Origin: Methylocystis sp.
GTDB lineage: Bacteria; Pseudomonadota; Alphaproteobacteria; Rhizobiales; Beijerinckiaceae
Reading direction: 5' to 3'
Length of the DNA stretch: 64,000 nucleotides
Assembly: GCF_021731785.1 (NCBI RefSeq)
Contig: NZ_JAKFWS010000016.1
Span: 82,765-146,764, forward strand
Below, one piece after another: positions 50,583 to 59,665 of this stretch (the first letter of the stretch is position 1; each line of letters starts with the position of its first letter). Both the position numbers and the translations under genes were made by a program. The notes beneath the pieces were generated by a model. It was not told where the DNA came from, did not search any database, and was given only the letters and a program-made list of their open reading frames with translations.

Positions 50583-52496
50583 CTACCCCTTATTGGCGAG
50601 AAGCGACGCCAGCCGCTTCGCAAAAGCCGCCGCGTCGATCGGATGCTCGCCGTCGGCGACACGCGCGAGATCCAGCAGAAGGAGCTGGTCGTCGCGGGTC
50701 GCGTCCCGCCCTTTCGCGCGCAAAGCGGTCGCCAGCGCGACGATCGCCTCATGCCTCGGGTTGACCTCCAAAACCGGCTTTCCGAAGGCCGCCTGTTGGC
50801 CATGTTCGGCCAGAAGGCGGGATAATTGGCGATCGAAACCGGTATCGGGCGCCACAAGGCAAACGGCGCTGTCGGTGAGTCGCGTGGAGGCGCGCACGTC
50901 GTCGACATATTCGCCGAGCGTCTCCTTGAGCGCCGACAGCAAATCCGCGACGTCGGCCGGCGCCGTGTCCGCCGTCTTCGCCTCATCGATGAGCGCGATG
51001 GCGTCGATGTCGGCCTGACCCTGCGTCACCGATTTGAAAGGCTTGCCCTCATAGCCCAGCGCGCTCGTCACCCAGAAGGCGTCGACGGCGTCATCGAGCA
51101 GCAGCACCTCGACGCCTCTCGCGCGGAACCCTTCGAGCTGCGGACTGGCGTGCAGCCGCTTCATATCGTCGCCGACGAGATAATAGATCGCGGTTTGATT
51201 GTCCCTCAGATCGGCGACGTAATCCCTTAGCGTGCGATTCTTTTCTTCTGACCTGGTCGAGGCAAAACGGGCGATTTCGAACAAGTCGTCGCGGCGGCTC
51301 GGGTCTTCATGCAGTCCTTCCTTGAGAACCGCGCCAAAGTTTTTCCACACTTCCGCGAATTTCTCGGGTTCGGCGTCGGCGAGTTTCTTGAGCTCTTGCA
51401 GCATGCGCGTCGCAATCGCCTTGCCGATCGCGCCGGCGACCGGGCTCTTCTGCACCATCTCGCGCGAGACATTGAGCGGAATGTCGGCGCTGTCGACGAC
51501 GATCCGCGCGAACCGCAGCCACGACGGCAGCAACTCCATGTCCCGCGAGATCAGCACCCGGCGCACGTAAAGCTTGGATTTGCTCTTACGCGCCGGGTCG
51601 AAAAGATCGAACGGCCGGGCGCCCGGAACAAAGGCGAGCACCGTGTATTCGGTGCGCCCTTCGGCGCGCCAGTGGGCGATCAGCGCCGGCTCGTCCAACT
51701 GCCCAGACAACTGCCGGTAGAAATCGACATATTGCTCATGCGTGATCTCAGATTTCGGCTTGGTCCACAAAGCGACGCCCTCGGCGATCCGGCGAGGCTC
51801 TTCGCCCGGCGCACCGATGAGGTCGATCGGCGCGGCGATCGCGCCGGAATGCTCGCGCACGACGCTTTCGACGCGCCAGCCGTCGAGAAATTCGTCGCTC
51901 TCGGCGTTGAGATGCAGCGTGACGCGCGTGCCGACCGGGGGCGCGTCTTCGAGCGGCAGCGGCGCGATCTGATAGGAGCCCTTGCCTTCCGAGATCCACA
52001 GCCAGGCTTGCTCCTCGCCGGCGCGCCGCGTCGCGACCTCGACGCGGTCGGCGACCATGAAGGCGGAGTAGAATCCGACGCCGAACTGGCCGATGAAGCC
52101 GGCGTCCTTGTCCTTGCCCAGCTTGTCGAGAAAGGCGCGGGTGCCTGAATTGGCGATGGTGCCGAGCGCGCTGATCAACTCCTCGCGCGACATGCCGACG
52201 CCATTGTCGGCGACCGTCAGCGTGCGCTTATCCTTATCGAGGGCGATCGAGACGAGCGGCGCGGCGGCCTGGATGGCGAGTTTTTCGTCGGAAAGCGCCT
52301 CATACCGGAGCTTTTCACAGGCGTCGGCGGCGTTCGAGACAAGCTCGCGCAAGAAGACGTCGCTCTCCGAATAGACGGAATGCGTCATCAGTTCGAGAAG
52401 CCGCGCGACATCGGCCTCAAAGCCGAAATTGGCGGCGGCGGCGTGCGGGTCTGCGGCTACCGCCGCGCCTTCGACGGAAGTTGCGTCGTCGGTCAT
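50583..52496 (-). CDS. htpG: Chaperone HtpG (Hsp90)
   Basis: 637 residues from ATG 52496; the much longer frame to 52832 contains no sensible N terminus. ATPase domain: RELVSNAADACEKLR, DNGVGMSREELI, GQFGVGFYSAFMVA; middle domain with SREMVQKSP; C-terminal dimerisation domain. The N terminus has a slightly long Ala-rich leader (about 20 residues) before the conserved FEADVARLLELM. Upstream lie 490 bases with a strong GC hairpin at 52666. Confidence 0.95.
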   Translation of the reverse strand: MTDDATSVEGAAVAADPHAAAANFGFEADVARLLELMTHSVYSESDVFLRELVSNAADACEKLRYEALSDEKLAIQAAAPLVSIALDKDKRTLTVADNGVGMSREELISALGTIANSGTRAFLDKLGKDKDAGFIGQFGVGFYSAFMVADRVEVATRRAGEEQAWLWISEGKGSYQIAPLPLEDAPPVGTRVTLHLNAESDEFLDGWRVESVVREHSGAIAAPIDLIGAPGEEPRRIAEGVALWTKPKSEITHEQYVDFYRQLSGQLDEPALIAHWRAEGRTEYTVLAFVPGARPFDLFDPARKSKSKLYVRRVLISRDMELLPSWLRFARIVVDSADIPLNVSREMVQKSPVAGAIGKAIATRMLQELKKLADAEPEKFAEVWKNFGAVLKEGLHEDPSRRDDLFEIARFASTRSEEKNRTLRDYVADLRDNQTAIYYLVGDDMKRLHASPQLEGFRARGVEVLLLDDAVDAFWVTSALGYEGKPFKSVTQGQADIDAIALIDEAKTADTAPADVADLLSALKETLGEYVDDVRASTRLTDSAVCLVAPDTGFDRQLSRLLAEHGQQAAFGKPVLEVNPRHEAIVALATALRAKGRDATRDDQLLLLDLARVADGEHPIDAAAFAKRLASLLANKG

Positions 52497-52986
52497 GTTC
52501 TCTCCAATGAAAAGAAAAAGGGAATCGGCGTCGCGGGCGGCGCGACGGCGCATCTTGAGTTCGTCATTGTCGGGAATTTTGCAAGGGCGCGGCTGGAGCG
52601 GGGCGACAGCCCGGCAGTAGCGCCGCTGCCCCTTTAGCCCTGTTGGCCGGGGGCAAACGGTAGACGGGCCGGCGCGGGAGCGAAACTCCCGGCCGGCCCG
52701 ACCATCGCCACGACCTCTATATCTCGACGCCACACGCTTTCGGGGGGCTGGGGGGCTGACGAAACCGAAAGCGCGCGGCCCCGAGCTGTCGAGGCAATGA
52801 TCTTCATTTTGGGCGGCGCGTTTGGCTGGCAAGGGGCGCCATGCCGGCGAAAGTATGATTATTGCAGGCTAAATCTTATCTGATTGCGCAGCCGCAAAGA
52901 TTCTCGTCGCAATCCCGTCATTAAGTCTTGCCCGCCGCATCCGCGCTTGCCAACATGGCGAAACGAAGTCGAGGAGAGCGTAACGC
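52497..52986. other. Divergent intergenic region with a strong hairpin
   Basis: 490 bases between htpG (leftward) and the DUF2794 gene (rightward). No gene is supported. A long GC-rich hairpin lies at 52666-52699. Close to htpG the sequence read leftward contains CTTGCAAAATTCCC, loosely like a heat-shock -35 region, but no matching -10 could be fixed. Confidence 0.4.
52666..52699. repeat. GC-rich hairpin upstream of htpG
   Basis: GGGCCGGC-G-CGGGAG (52666-52680), loop CGAAA, and CTCCCGGCCGGCCC (52686-52699): fourteen base pairs with one bulged G. There is no T-run, so it is not a simple terminator. It is about 170 bases upstream of htpG and could be part of a long 5' leader or a DNA-level element. 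Confidence 0.6.
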
Positions 52987-53397
52987 ATGGCGGAGTCGGA
53001 GACGACGGAGCCCAGCCGAGCCAGACCCGCGCTCGTCGTCGTGAACGGCATTTCGGCTGACGCGGCGCAAGGGACGCGGGGAGACAAGCGCGGCGCCGCG
53101 GTCTCATTCAGCCGGTCGGAACTCAATGTCATCTTCAATCTTTACGGCGCGAAAGTCGCGCAGGGCGAATGGCGCGACTATGCCATCGACTTCACGCCGG
53201 CCAAGGCCGTGTTCTCGATTTTCCGGCGGGCGAGCGAGGCGCCGCTCTATCGAATCGAAAAGGATCCTGCGCTGGGGCGGCGACAAGGCGCCTATTCGGT
53301 CATTGCGGCGACGGGGCTCGTGCTTCGGCGCGGGCATGATCTTTCGCGCGTCGTGCGCGTCTTAGACCCCGCGCTGAGGCTTGTCGGGGCGGAATAG
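52987..53397 (+). CDS. DUF2794 protein
   Basis: 136 residues. The conserved core SRSELNVIFNLYG, WRDYAIDFTPAKAVFSIFRR and PLYRIEKDPAL defines DUF2794, found across alphaproteobacteria with unknown function. It is cytoplasmic, with a disordered N-terminal tail of about 40 residues. It ends 2 bases before the stop of the opposing oxidoreductase gene. Confidence 0.85.
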   Translation: MAESETTEPSRARPALVVVNGISADAAQGTRGDKRGAAVSFSRSELNVIFNLYGAKVAQGEWRDYAIDFTPAKAVFSIFRRASEAPLYRIEKDPALGRRQGAYSVIAATGLVLRRGHDLSRVVRVLDPALRLVGAE

Positions 53398-53399
53398 GG

Positions 53400-54644
53400 C
53401 TAAAAACGGTCGGCGCGATAGGGCGTCGGATCGATGAAGGGCGTCTCGCCAGTCATCATCTCGGCGAGAAGTCGGCCGGTGACCGGCCCGAGCGTCAGCC
53501 CGTGATGGGCGTGGCCGAAATCGAACCACAGGCCCTCATGACGCGGCGCCGGGCCGACAATCGGCAGCATGTCCGGCAGGCAGGGCCGAGCGCCGCGCCA
53601 GGGCTCCGGGTCGAGCCGTTCGGCGAGCGGGAACAGCCGGCGCGCGGCGGGCTCGCAGGTCTCGATCTGCACCGGCGTCGGCGGCGCGTCGCGCCGCGCG
53701 AATTCGGCGCCGCTCGTCAGCCTAATGCCGCGGCGCATCGGCGCCAGAAGATAGCCCACGTCGGCGTCGAGGATCGTATGATTGAGCCGTGCGCCGTCCT
53801 TTGCGGCGTAATGCATATGGTAGCCACGCTTCCAGCCGAGCGGAATGCGGTAGCCGAGCGGCCCGTAGATGGCGTCCGACCAGGGGCCGAGCGCCACTGC
53901 CGCCGCCCCGGCGACGAGCGGCCCGGCCGCCGTCGCCATGCGCCAGCGGCCGTCCGAGTCTTGCGAGAGGCTGCGCGCGTCTCCCGCGAGCAGCCGGCCG
54001 CCGCGTGAAACGAACAGGTCGGCGTAGGCTTTCGAGAGCGCGGCGGGATCGATGATCGCGGCCGTGTCGCGATAATGGACGCCGCCGGCGATCGGCGCGA
54101 AATGCGGCTCCAGCGCCGCCACCCCGGCCGAATCGAGCGACTCGATATGTAAGCCATAAGCGCGCAGCCGCTCCGCATCGGCAAATCCGGCTGCGAGAGT
54201 TTCCTGGCTGCGAAAGAGTTTGATCCAGCCATTCTTGCGCAGGAGTTCGCCTGCGCCCGCCTGCTGGATCAGCGCCTCATGCTCGCTCAGGCTGTTTTCG
54301 ATGAGCGGGCGCCGGGCTGCGATGTTGCGCTCTACGCGCTCGGGCGCGCTGGCGCGCCAATAGCGCAGGAGCCATGGCGAAACCGCCGGCAAGGCCGAGA
54401 AATGATAATGCGCCTCGGGAAGAAGATTCAGCGCATATTTGACCAGCCGCGCCGGGTCTCGCGGGAAAAGATAGGGGATGAGGGAGGAGCGCTCGATCAG
54501 CCCGGCGTTGCCGAAGCTGGTCTCCTGTCCGGCGGCGCCGGCGCGATCGATGAGCGCGACCTCGCGGCCGCGCGCCTGCAGATGCAGCGCGGCGCTGACC
54601 CCGACGATCCCGGCGCCCAGAACGACGACATCCGTCGACTCCAT
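53400..54644 (-). CDS. dadA: D-amino-acid dehydrogenase-type FAD oxidoreductase
   Basis: 414 residues from ATG 54644, which starts just before the dinucleotide-binding loop VVLGAGIVGVSAALHL; the frame to 54716 is not used. DadA-like features: QETSFGNAGLI near residue 45, PYLFPRDPARLVKYAL, a substrate half with GGVHYRDTAAI, and a C-terminal FAD contact FDFGHAHHGLTLGPVTG. It should deaminate D-amino acids at the membrane and pass electrons to quinone. No alr or lrp gene sits beside it. Confidence 0.82.
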   Translation of the reverse strand: MESTDVVVLGAGIVGVSAALHLQARGREVALIDRAGAAGQETSFGNAGLIERSSLIPYLFPRDPARLVKYALNLLPEAHYHFSALPAVSPWLLRYWRASAPERVERNIAARRPLIENSLSEHEALIQQAGAGELLRKNGWIKLFRSQETLAAGFADAERLRAYGLHIESLDSAGVAALEPHFAPIAGGVHYRDTAAIIDPAALSKAYADLFVSRGGRLLAGDARSLSQDSDGRWRMATAAGPLVAGAAAVALGPWSDAIYGPLGYRIPLGWKRGYHMHYAAKDGARLNHTILDADVGYLLAPMRRGIRLTSGAEFARRDAPPTPVQIETCEPAARRLFPLAERLDPEPWRGARPCLPDMLPIVGPAPRHEGLWFDFGHAHHGLTLGPVTGRLLAEMMTGETPFIDPTPYRADRF

Positions 54645-54734
54645 GATACCTCCAGGCTGACCGCCTCTATATGGACTTCGATGCAACGCGCATGCTAGGC
54701 GCCTCTCTCTTTCCATAGAATTTCAGGGCGCCCG

Positions 54735-56078
54735 ATGATCCCCCGCTATTCCAGACCCGAAATGACCGTGATTTGGGAGCCGCAGACGCGGTTTCGCATC
54801 TGGTTCGAGATCGAGGCTTACGCCTGCGACGCGCTCGCCGAGATCGGCGTCATTCCCCGGGAGAGCGCCAAGGCGATTTGGGACAAAGCGGATTTTGTCA
54901 CTTTCGACGTCACCAGGATCGACGAGATCGAACGCGTCACGAAACATGACGTGATCGCCTTTTTGACTCATCTTGCCGAATTCATCGGCGCCGAATCGCG
55001 CTTCGTTCATCAGGGCATGACGTCTTCCGACGTGCTCGACACCTGTCTCGCCGTACAATTGTCGCGCGCCGCGGATCTCCTGATCGCCGATGTCGACGCG
55101 CTGCTGTCCGCGCTCAAGACCCGCGCCTATGAGCACAAATATACGCCGACGATCGGCCGCTCGCACGGCATTCATGCCGAGCCGACGACCTTCGGGCTGA
55201 AACTGGCTCAGGCCTATGCAGAGTTCACGCGGGCGCGGGCGCGGCTCGTCGAGGCCCGCAAGGAAATTTCGACTTGCGCGATTTCGGGCGCCGTCGGCAC
55301 TTTCGCCAATATCGACCCACGCGTCGAAGACTATGTGGCCCACAAGATGGGACTGACCGTCGAACCGATCTCGACGCAGGTTATTCCGCGCGATCGCCAC
55401 GCGGCTTATTTTGCGACGCTCGCCGTCGTCGCGTCCTCGGTCGAACGGCTCGCCATCGAAATCCGCCATCTGCAACGCACCGAGGTGCTCGAGGCGGAGG
55501 AATTTTTCTCGGCAGGCCAGAAGGGCTCTTCCGCCATGCCGCATAAGCGCAATCCGGTGCTGACCGAGAATTTGACCGGCTTGGCGCGGCTGGTGCGCGG
55601 CATGGCGATTCCGGCCATGGAGAATGTCGCGCTTTGGCACGAGCGCGATATTTCGCATTCTTCCGTCGAACGCATGATCGGGCCGGACGCGACAGTGACT
55701 CTGGACTTCGCGCTGACGCGCTTGACCGGCGTGATCGAGAATCTCGTCGTCTATCCGGAAAACATGCGCAAGAACCTGGAGAAGCTCGGCGGGCTCATTC
55801 ACTCGCAGCGCGTGCTTCTGGCGCTGACCCAAAAGGGCGTGTCGCGCGAAGACGCCTACGCCATGGTGCAGCGTAACGCCATGCCGGTCTGGCAAGGGGC
55901 GTTCGAAGGACTCCCATCGCAAGGAAACAATCGGGACGTCGATTTCCGCTCCCTGCTCGGGAGGGACAAGGATGTGAGCGCAAAATTGTCGCCGTCAGAA
56001 TTGGACGAGCTCTTCGACCTTTCGTACCATTTCAAACATGTGGATACGATTTTCGCACGGGTGTTTGGGGAGGCTTAG
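54735..56078 (+). CDS. purB: Adenylosuccinate lyase
   Basis: 447-residue fumarase/aspartase-fold enzyme acting twice in purine synthesis. N terminus IPRYSRPEMTVIWEP is the type found in alphaproteobacteria and Bacillus. Catalytic residues: TSSDVLDT, GRSHGIHAEPTTFG (catalytic His), and the signature SSAMPHKRNP with the active serine. Its 3' end overlaps the opposing DUF2721 gene by 47 bases. Confidence 0.96.
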   Translation: MIPRYSRPEMTVIWEPQTRFRIWFEIEAYACDALAEIGVIPRESAKAIWDKADFVTFDVTRIDEIERVTKHDVIAFLTHLAEFIGAESRFVHQGMTSSDVLDTCLAVQLSRAADLLIADVDALLSALKTRAYEHKYTPTIGRSHGIHAEPTTFGLKLAQAYAEFTRARARLVEARKEISTCAISGAVGTFANIDPRVEDYVAHKMGLTVEPISTQVIPRDRHAAYFATLAVVASSVERLAIEIRHLQRTEVLEAEEFFSAGQKGSSAMPHKRNPVLTENLTGLARLVRGMAIPAMENVALWHERDISHSSVERMIGPDATVTLDFALTRLTGVIENLVVYPENMRKNLEKLGGLIHSQRVLLALTQKGVSREDAYAMVQRNAMPVWQGAFEGLPSQGNNRDVDFRSLLGRDKDVSAKLSPSELDELFDLSYHFKHVDTIFARVFGEA

Positions 56079-56514
56079 CGCCGCTGCTAATCTCCAGATA
56101 TCCAAGCTGCAATTCTCTCGCGAAGGCAATCAGCGCCGCGGTGAAGAGGGCCATCGCCAGGGCGAACAGCAATCCCGCGCCGTATTCATGGCGCATATGC
56201 AGGTAGGCGGCCGCGAAGCTGACGATGACCAGAACGCTTGTCACGATGCAACTCGCCACGCCCCAGTAAATGGCGTAATGCATCAACATGCCGCGCTGTT
56301 TGAGGATCGGCAATTCAGCTTTCAGAGCGGCGTGCGCGTCGTTATCGCCGCCCGTCTGATTGATGATTCTCGAACGATCGACGATGCGGTCCAATCGTGA
56401 AACGAGGACGGACAAGAGCTGCGCCTCGGCTGCAAGCAGAAATGCGGGGCCGGTGACCTGCGAGATCACATTGGAAAGCTGTTCGATCGAGGGCGGGTCA
56501 AAGATAAAGATCAT
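56032..56514 (-). CDS. DUF2721 membrane protein
   Basis: 160 residues with three membrane helices (about 19-37, 82-103, 112-135). The PAFLLAAEAQLLSVLVSRLDR start and the charged helix between helices 1 and 2 match DUF2721. Function unknown. Its last 15 codons lie on the opposite strand of the purB 3' end, an unusually long convergent overlap, so one of the two stops may be a recent shift. Confidence 0.78.
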   Translation of the reverse strand: MIFIFDPPSIEQLSNVISQVTGPAFLLAAEAQLLSVLVSRLDRIVDRSRIINQTGGDNDAHAALKAELPILKQRGMLMHYAIYWGVASCIVTSVLVIVSFAAAYLHMRHEYGAGLLFALAMALFTAALIAFARELQLGYLEISSGAKPPQTPVRKSYPHV

Positions 56515-56580
56515 GACGGTCTCTGAGCGGATTGCACGCGGATCCAGCCAATTTCAATTCGCCGTCGCGCCAGTCAAGCC

Positions 56581-57735
56581 TCACCGTGATGGCCAGCGCC
56601 ATTTTGGCGATTCATGCTCAGGCGCGAGCGTCTCGCCCAGACGCTTCTCTAGCGCGATTTCGACGCAACAATCGTCTTTTCTCAGTTCCGAGACCAGTTG
56701 GGCCGAGTGCGACACGACGAAAAGCTGCGTCTCCTTCGAGACCTTGCGCATCGATCGCGCCAACGCGCCGATGAGATTGGGATGGAGGCTCGCTTCCGGT
56801 TCGTTGAACACCATCAGCGGCGGCGGGCGGGGCGTCAGAAGCGCTGCGACAAGCAGCAGATAGCGCAGCGTGCCTTCCGAGAGCTCCGCAGCGCGTAATG
56901 GCCGAAGCAGCCCATGCTGGCTCATCAACGTCTCGACGTAACCGTCCGATGTCGAAATATCGATCGTGCCGGATGGAAAGGCATCATCGATCGTCTCGTC
57001 CAGGGCGTCTGCGTCGCCGACTTACTGAATGGTTGCGAGCGCCCCCGCGAGGTCGGCGCCGTCATTAGCGAGCGCAGGGGTAAAGGTGCCGATCTGCGGC
57101 CGTCGCGCCGGCGCATCGCGATCCGCGCGCAAATTGTCATAGAAGCGCCAGCGCCGCACCGTCTCACGTAAGATCGCAAGATCATAGGCTTCCCGTAGGT
57201 CGGCGCATTGCGTCATCATGCTGTCGACGCCGGCGAGTGAAGCTGCGGCCTGCCGCCACTCGCCATTTTCCCCGCGGATGCGCGCGCTCGGTCCGCGTCG
57301 CTCGGCGAAAAGATTGGCGCGGTCGAGATGCTCTCCGGTCCATTGCGCCTCTAGCTTGATCTGCGGATCGAGGGGGAAGGTTTTTGTAGCAATGGAAGTT
57401 GGGCCAAGATCGATCGCGTAACCAAAGGTCTTCGAAGCGAAGCCGAGCTTCAGCGCCATTGGCGATCGGCAGGCCAGCGGCTCGATCGGAATTTCCCCCG
57501 CTTTCATCGCGCGGGAGATTTTCTCGGGCCCAGCCCAGAGTGTCGAGTTCAGTCCTCCCTCCCGGGCGAGGGACTGGATGATGCGCCCCTGCGCAACATC
57601 GGCGAGAAGATGTAGCGCGCGATACAGGCTGGACTTCCCAGCGCCATTGGCGCCAGTCACGATAGTGAGTGGCCCAGGCGCAAGGACCAGATCGCGAATG
57701 GATCGATAGCCTGTAATTGCAAGCCGCGTGATCAC
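56581..57735 (-). pseudogene. AAA/SMC-type ATPase interrupted by an in-frame stop
   Basis: Predicted 384-residue ATPase of the RecF/OLD-like stand-alone type. From GTG 57735 it reads ITRLAITGYRSIRDLVLAPG, Walker A GANGAGKSS, and a middle with WRFYDNLR. At 57022-57024 a TAA interrupts the frame after DLAGALATIQ. In the same frame beyond it follow VGDADALDETIDDAFP, the signature LRAAELSEGTLRYLLL, Walker B MVFNEPEASLHP (catalytic glutamate present) and FVVSHSAQLV. A single G-to-T change (GAA to TAA) explains it. Two separate short genes are unlikely because both ATP motifs are needed in one protein. Divergent from ccmI. Confidence 0.82.
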
Positions 57736-57829
57736 CCGAGCCTCCCTGCGCGCCAATATCCGATGGACGGGCGTGGACGGGCAATGGCCGCCCTTCCAAT
57801 AAGCCCCGCAAAGCCTTAAACAGCGGGCC

Positions 57830-58945
57830 ATGATTTGGCTTATCTTCGCTTTGCTGACCGGCGCCGCGATTATGGCGGTGCTGGCGCCGCTCGCCATGCG
57901 CGGTCAGTCGGAGAATGACAGCGCCGCCGACGTCGCCTTCTTCGAGCAGCAGATCGCCGAGATCGAGCGCGAGCGCGCGGAAGGGCGGCTTGAGGCGTTG
58001 GACGCCGAAGCCGCGAAGACCGAGGCGGCGCGCCGCCTGTTGCGCGCTGAAGCGGTGCCAAAGTCCAGGACCGCGGCCTCGCGCAGGCTGGCCCTCGCCA
58101 CGGCGCTTGCGGCGATCGTCGCGATACCGGCGGTCGCGCTGACGCTCTATGCGAAACTCGGCCATTCCGACATGCCCGACATGCCGCTGACGGAGAGGCT
58201 TGAATCCGTGCCGGACGCGCGCGATCTCGCCGGGGCCGTCGCGCGCATCGAGCGGCATTTGCGCGAGCATCCGGAAGACGGCCGCGGCTTTGAAGTCGTC
58301 GCGCCTTATTATCTGCGCACCGGCCGCGGCGAAGACGCGATCCACGCCTATGCCGAAGCGCTGCGGCTTTTGGGCGCGACCGCGGCGCGACACGCCGCGC
58401 TTGGAGAAGCGCGCGTCGTCGTTGCTCAGGGCGTTGTAACGTCGGACGCTAAGAGGGATTTCGAGGCGGCGCTCGCGCTCGATCCGTCTGCGCCCGAGGC
58501 GCAATATTACCTTGGCGTGGCGGCCGCGCAGGCCGGCGATCGGGAAAAGGCGATCGAAATCTTTTCGAAGATGGCCGGTGACGCGCCGGCCGACGCCGCC
58601 TATCTCAAGGCTGTCAACGCGCAGCTCGCCAAATTGCGCGGGGAAGCAAGCGCGCCAGTCGTCTCGCGCGGGCCGTCGAGCGAGCAGGGCAAAGCGATTG
58701 CGGCCCTGCCCGCCGACCAGCGTCAGGCGATGATCCGGGGAATGGTCGATCGTCTCGCCTCGCGGCTGGAGACCGAGGGCGACGACGTCGAGGGATGGCT
58801 GAAGCTTATTCGCGCCTATAGCGTGCTTGCCGAGACCGAAAAGGCGAAAAAGGCGGTCGACGATGCGCGACATGCACTGGCGCGCAAGCAAGACGACGTC
58901 GCCCGCATCGATGCGCTGGCGAAGGAATTGAATATCGGCGGCTAA
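57830..58945 (+). CDS. ccmI: Cytochrome c biogenesis protein CcmI
   Basis: 371 residues; two membrane helices (about 1-20, 85-107) with a Leu/Glu-rich loop between, then a periplasmic TPR domain (about 120-370; RGEDAIHAYAEALRLLG, EAQYYLGVAAAQAG). CcmI (CycH) holds apocytochrome c for the haem ligation complex. First gene of a four-gene maturation operon ccmI-ccmE-ccmF-ccmH, the alphaproteobacterial cycHJKL order. Confidence 0.92.
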   Translation: MIWLIFALLTGAAIMAVLAPLAMRGQSENDSAADVAFFEQQIAEIERERAEGRLEALDAEAAKTEAARRLLRAEAVPKSRTAASRRLALATALAAIVAIPAVALTLYAKLGHSDMPDMPLTERLESVPDARDLAGAVARIERHLREHPEDGRGFEVVAPYYLRTGRGEDAIHAYAEALRLLGATAARHAALGEARVVVAQGVVTSDAKRDFEAALALDPSAPEAQYYLGVAAAQAGDREKAIEIFSKMAGDAPADAAYLKAVNAQLAKLRGEASAPVVSRGPSSEQGKAIAALPADQRQAMIRGMVDRLASRLETEGDDVEGWLKLIRAYSVLAETEKAKKAVDDARHALARKQDDVARIDALAKELNIGG

Positions 58946-59008
58946 AACGAGTTTTCGCCGCTGGCCGAAAACCGCCGCTCTTGGCGGCATGGGAGCGCAA
59001 CGAACAAG

Positions 59009-59446
59009 ATGACCCGGAAAGGGAAACGACTGACGTTGATCGCCGGAGCGATGGCGGTTCTCGGCCTCGCCGCCGGGCTGATGCTATTCGCGCTGCGCGA
59101 CAATATCGTCTTCTTCTACACGCCCTCGGAGCTTGCGAAGAAAGAGGTCGCCTCAGGCGCGCGGCTGCGCATCGGCGGGCTGGTGAAGGAAGGTTCAGTC
59201 GTCAAGAATGGCCAAGATGTGAGCTTCACGGTCACGGACAAGACGAGCGATCTTGCGGTGTCATATACTGGTCTGCTGCCCGACCTTTTCCGCGAGGGGC
59301 AGGGCGTGGTCGTCGATGGCGTGCTGCAGGCTGGAGGCGCCTTTCGCGCCGACAGCGTGCTGGCCAAGCACGACGAACGCTACATGCCGCGCGACGTCGC
59401 CGACGCTTTGAAGAAGCAGGGCGTCTGGCAGGGAGAGACGAAGTGA
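59009..59446 (+). CDS. ccmE: Haem chaperone CcmE
   Basis: 145 residues: one N-terminal membrane helix (about 8-28) and a periplasmic beta barrel. The haem-binding histidine is H121 in AKHDERYMP, the usual HXXXY context. It takes haem from the CcmABCD complex to CcmF. It starts 63 bases after ccmI. A hairpin-rich repeat fills the space before ccmF. Confidence 0.95.
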   Translation: MTRKGKRLTLIAGAMAVLGLAAGLMLFALRDNIVFFYTPSELAKKEVASGARLRIGGLVKEGSVVKNGQDVSFTVTDKTSDLAVSYTGLLPDLFREGQGVVVDGVLQAGGAFRADSVLAKHDERYMPRDVADALKKQGVWQGETK

Positions 59447-59466
59447 GCAGCCTTCGCCGCGTTCAT

Positions 59467-59631
59467 ACCTCCCCCTTGCGGGGAGGTCGATCGCCATCGC
59501 AGGCAAGTTTACGCAGGCTGCGTAAACTTGGCGGCGGGGCGACCAGGTGGGGGGCGATCTCACCGTCCTCTACGAATTCACCCCACCCCGAACCGCTTCG
59601 CGGTTCGACCCTTCCCATTGAGGGGAGGGAT
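59467..59631. repeat. Hairpin-rich repeat inside the ccm operon
   Basis: Inserted between ccmE and ccmF. It contains CCTCCCC / GGGGAGG (59468-59486), a perfect 11-base stem AAGTTTACGCA / TGCGTAAACTT (59505-59529) with a 3-base loop, GAACCGC / GCGGTTC (59590-59606) and a closing GAGGGGAGGG. Such elements could attenuate transcription between ccmE and the large ccmF gene or protect mRNA ends. Confidence 0.75.
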
Positions 59632-59665
59632 GTGCGCCCTTTCTTGCAATCCTCGGAATGTCCGC

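Noticed and set aside
57182..58990. 602-codon leftward frame across ccmI and the ATPase gene
   Set aside because: Runs antisense through ccmI and in the wrong frame of the ATPase; no start signal or motif.
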